Positions 5,048 through 6,836 of a stretch of 6,836 nt of DNA are shown here, piece by piece. The position numbers were made by a program, and so were the translations under genes. The stretch lies in NCBI GenBank assembly GCA_964448405.1, contig CAYUVW010000043.1:1-6836 (forward strand), in the 5' to 3' direction. The notes under the pieces are model-generated. The model was given only the letters and a program-made list of their open reading frames with translations, did no database searches and was not told the DNA's origin. Source of the DNA: DAORHV01 sp964448405 (GTDB lineage: Bacteria > Patescibacteriota > Gracilibacteria > Peribacterales > Peribacteraceae). How positions within the stretch are numbered: position 1 is the stretch's first letter; every line of letters starts with the position of its first letter.

Positions 5048-6118
5048 GTGGAAACACTCTCTGCATTTGCGGTGCGCTTCAACCCCGTCTTTCACGAAGC
5101 CCTTGCGAAAGAAATTGAAAAAGTCGCCGAGTGCAGCAATGACGAAAGTGTCCTGCAGACGTACCGCCATATCGTCACGCTTGCCAAAGCCGGCGGCAAA
5201 CGCGCCAGGCCCTACGTGGCGTCGCTGCTGTACCGCGCGTGCGGCAATGAATCGGATGAAGACATTCTGCAATTTCTCATTGCCCTGGAAACGTTCCATC
5301 TGTTCGCGCTGGTCCATGACGATATTATGGACAACGCCGAAGAGCGGCACGGCCAACCCACCGTTCATGCCGCCGTACGCACACGTCTGGCACAAAGCGG
5401 CGCCATCGGCGACACTCGCGGCACGGCAAGCGCCGAAGCAATCTTAACCGGTGATTTTTTACTGACGTTGGTGCACCAATTTGCGTTGAGCCAGCAGGAC
5501 GGCGCCGTGCCGAGGGAGCGGGTGGACCAGGCACATCGGCTGCTCATCCTCATGAGCCGGGAGGTGGTGGTCGGCCAGCACCTGGATATGGAATTCCCGA
5601 CACGCCGCGACGTACGCGAACGCGAGATTTTAGACCGTCATCATCTGAAAACTTCGCTCTACACGTTCGTGCGACCCATGCAGATTGGAGCGGTACTCGC
5701 CGGGGCAAACGCCGCCATGCTGGATTTTTGCCTCGCGTTCGGATCGGCACTGGGCATGGGCTTCCAGCTGGAAGATGACTTGCTGGATCTGCTGGCGGAC
5801 GAAACGACCATGGGCAAAGTTCCGGGCGCCGACTTAACCCAGCGCCAACATACGCTCCTGACGGCAAAATTGCGCCAGAGCGGCACCAGCGAACAAAGTG
5901 CGATGCTGGAAGGCTTTTGGGGTCACACGCTGTCCGCGTCGCAACTGCAAACCGCCCGCAAAATGTTCCAGGATTCCGGTGCCATAGACGCCGTACGCAC
6001 ACGGGCAAAGCAAGCGTTTGACGATGCACGGAAGCTGCTGGACTCCGCCCCGCTTCCACCATCGGCAACACGAGCACTCGAGCAACTGTTGCTCTTTTTC
6101 GAACAACGTCTGCCATGA
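5048..6118 (+). CDS. Polyprenyl diphosphate synthase, probably geranylgeranyl diphosphate synthase
   Basis: This encodes a 356-residue trans-isoprenyl diphosphate synthase that adds IPP units to an allylic diphosphate in the cytoplasm. It shows the IPP-binding GGKRARP (49-55), the first aspartate motif DDIMD (91-95), GDFLL (135-139), KT (201-202) and the second aspartate motif in GFQLEDDLLD (238-247). The first motif lacks the two-residue insertion usual in bacterial FPP/GGPP synthases. Phe86 sits five residues before it with Ala at minus four, a pattern that in archaeal type I enzymes stops growth at C20. I infer GGPP as product, which fits the phytoene synthase that follows. A 15-residue stretch richer in Ala, Gly and Thr (about 115-130) lengthens the loop after the first motif. 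The frame is closed by TAG at 5036, so GTG at 5048 is the first good start; no Shine-Dalgarno site is seen. Its TGA overlaps the next ATG as ATGA, indicating translational coupling. The chain length is not proven. Confidence 0.93.
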   Translation: METLSAFAVRFNPVFHEALAKEIEKVAECSNDESVLQTYRHIVTLAKAGGKRARPYVASLLYRACGNESDEDILQFLIALETFHLFALVHDDIMDNAEERHGQPTVHAAVRTRLAQSGAIGDTRGTASAEAILTGDFLLTLVHQFALSQQDGAVPRERVDQAHRLLILMSREVVVGQHLDMEFPTRRDVREREILDRHHLKTSLYTFVRPMQIGAVLAGANAAMLDFCLAFGSALGMGFQLEDDLLDLLADETTMGKVPGADLTQRQHTLLTAKLRQSGTSEQSAMLEGFWGHTLSASQLQTARKMFQDSGAIDAVRTRAKQAFDDARKLLDSAPLPPSATRALEQLLLFFEQRLP

Positions 6119-6836
6119 GCGCCGCTCCGCATCCTTTCCGTGCCGATGACTTGGCTGTCTGTGCAGCCATTCAGCAAAAACATGCAACGTCCTATGCCAT
6201 GGCCACCCGGCTATTCCCGGCAAAAGAGCGGGCTGCCGTGCAGGTGTTGTATGCGTTTGTACGAACCGCCGATGACTTGGTGGATGAGCCGGTGAATCCC
6301 GATCCACACGTAACGGAGGCCACATTCAACGCCTGGATACAACAGTGGGAAAACGCGTACGCCAGCGGTACCAGCGATGATCCTGTCTTGCGCGCTTCGG
6401 CAACGCTGTTCCACACATTCGCGATTCCCAAATCGTATGCCGATGCGTTTCTTGCCGCCATGCGCCGCGACCTTTTTGTACAGCGGTACGCGACCTACCA
6501 ACAACTCTTGGATGACTACGTGTACGGCTCGGCCGCCATCGTGGGCTTGAGCATGTGCCGCATTTGCGGCGTGCACGACCCCGTTACGTTGCGGCAAGCT
6601 CAGTCGCTGGGCGAAGCCATGCAGCTGACGAACTTCCTGCGCGACATCCGCGAAGATTATCTGGATCGTGGTCGCCTTTACCTGGCCGAAGCCGACTTGT
6701 CGGCCTGCGGCGTGACCGAAGGCGATATCGCCGCCGGGAACGTGACGCCGGGCTTTACGAAACTGCTGCAGTTGTACATCACGCGGGCGCGGGCGCTGTA
6801 CAACGAAGCCGATCTTGGCATTCCGGCACTGCCTGG
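6115..6836 (+). CDS. crtB: Phytoene/squalene synthase (3' end outside window)
   Basis: This enzyme joins two prenyl diphosphates head to head; with GGPP the product is phytoene, the first C40 carotenoid precursor. The first 240 residues are in the window; family members are usually 280-310 long. Visible features are SYAMATRLFP (26-35), the first aspartate motif DDLVDE (53-58), YGSAAIVGLSM (137-147) and the second motif QLTNFLRDIREDY (170-182) followed by RGRLYL (185-190). The wording around RDIREDYLDRGRLYL is typical of CrtB and related HpnC/HpnD-type enzymes, so squalene synthesis from FPP cannot be excluded. The upstream prenyl synthase with a C20-type motif favours phytoene. The ATG overlaps the upstream TGA (ATGA), so the two genes are one operon and probably share substrate flow. 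A desaturase (CrtI-like) would be expected just downstream. The reading frame runs intact to the window edge. Confidence 0.93.
   Translation, partial: MSAAPHPFRADDLAVCAAIQQKHATSYAMATRLFPAKERAAVQVLYAFVRTADDLVDEPVNPDPHVTEATFNAWIQQWENAYASGTSDDPVLRASATLFHTFAIPKSYADAFLAAMRRDLFVQRYATYQQLLDDYVYGSAAIVGLSMCRICGVHDPVTLRQAQSLGEAMQLTNFLRDIREDYLDRGRLYLAEADLSACGVTEGDIAAGNVTPGFTKLLQLYITRARALYNEADLGIPALP

Noticed and set aside
6116..6118. TGA read as glycine (recoded genetic code)
   Set aside because: Reading through gives no sensible protein, the next gene starts at the overlapping ATG, and no clear gene has an in-frame TGA.
5550..6170. A 206-codon minus-strand frame opposite the prenyl synthase
   Set aside because: It lies within a well-recognised plus-strand enzyme and has arginine- and proline-rich shadow-like composition.

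Overview
The window is about 6.8 kb of GC-rich, gene-dense bacterial DNA. It carries the 3' part of an isoleucyl-tRNA synthetase gene, four small genes (three for membrane proteins, one for a YbjQ/UPF0145 protein), a complete one-piece tmRNA gene, and the start of an isoprenoid operon. The lineage cannot be fixed by reading alone. My best guess is a member of the Candidate Phyla Radiation / Patescibacteria, for example a Peregrinibacteria- or Peribacteria-like genome. The reasons are the eukaryote-like (type 2) IleRS, the near absence of good Shine-Dalgarno sites with promoter elements directly before start codons, and the compact layout. TGA behaves as a stop codon here (ends of the genes at 2215 and 6118), so there is no sign of the TGA=Gly code of Gracilibacteria/Absconditabacteria.

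Layout. From 3 to 2162 (+) runs the C-terminal part of IleRS, with a whole histidine-phosphatase domain built into the synthetase chain just before the catalytic-core sequence leading to KMSKR. A strong hairpin separates it from a convergent small membrane-protein gene (2215-2550, -) that has its own likely promoter. From 2707 to 2805 lies a pair of GC-rich hairpin repeats in opposite orientation (REP/BIME-like). Next come a phage-holin-family (PF04020) membrane protein (2865-3260), a four-helix membrane protein of unknown role (3328-3834) and a YbjQ-family protein (3845-4168), all on +. A hairpin follows, then about 210 bases that appear non-coding. An extended -10 promoter then precedes the tmRNA (4505-4907), which ends with an encoded CCA and is followed by a good intrinsic terminator (4940-4977).

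From 5048 to the window end, a polyprenyl diphosphate synthase (probably GGPP-forming) and a phytoene/squalene synthase overlap by ATGA. They look like two consecutive steps: GGPP is made, then joined head to head into phytoene, the entry to C40 carotenoids.

The most notable points are the IleRS/histidine-phosphatase chimera, the repeated pattern of extended -10 promoters 6 to 8 bases before start codons (suggesting leaderless mRNAs), the long 24-residue tmRNA tag, and an archaeal-like chain-length motif in the prenyl synthase.
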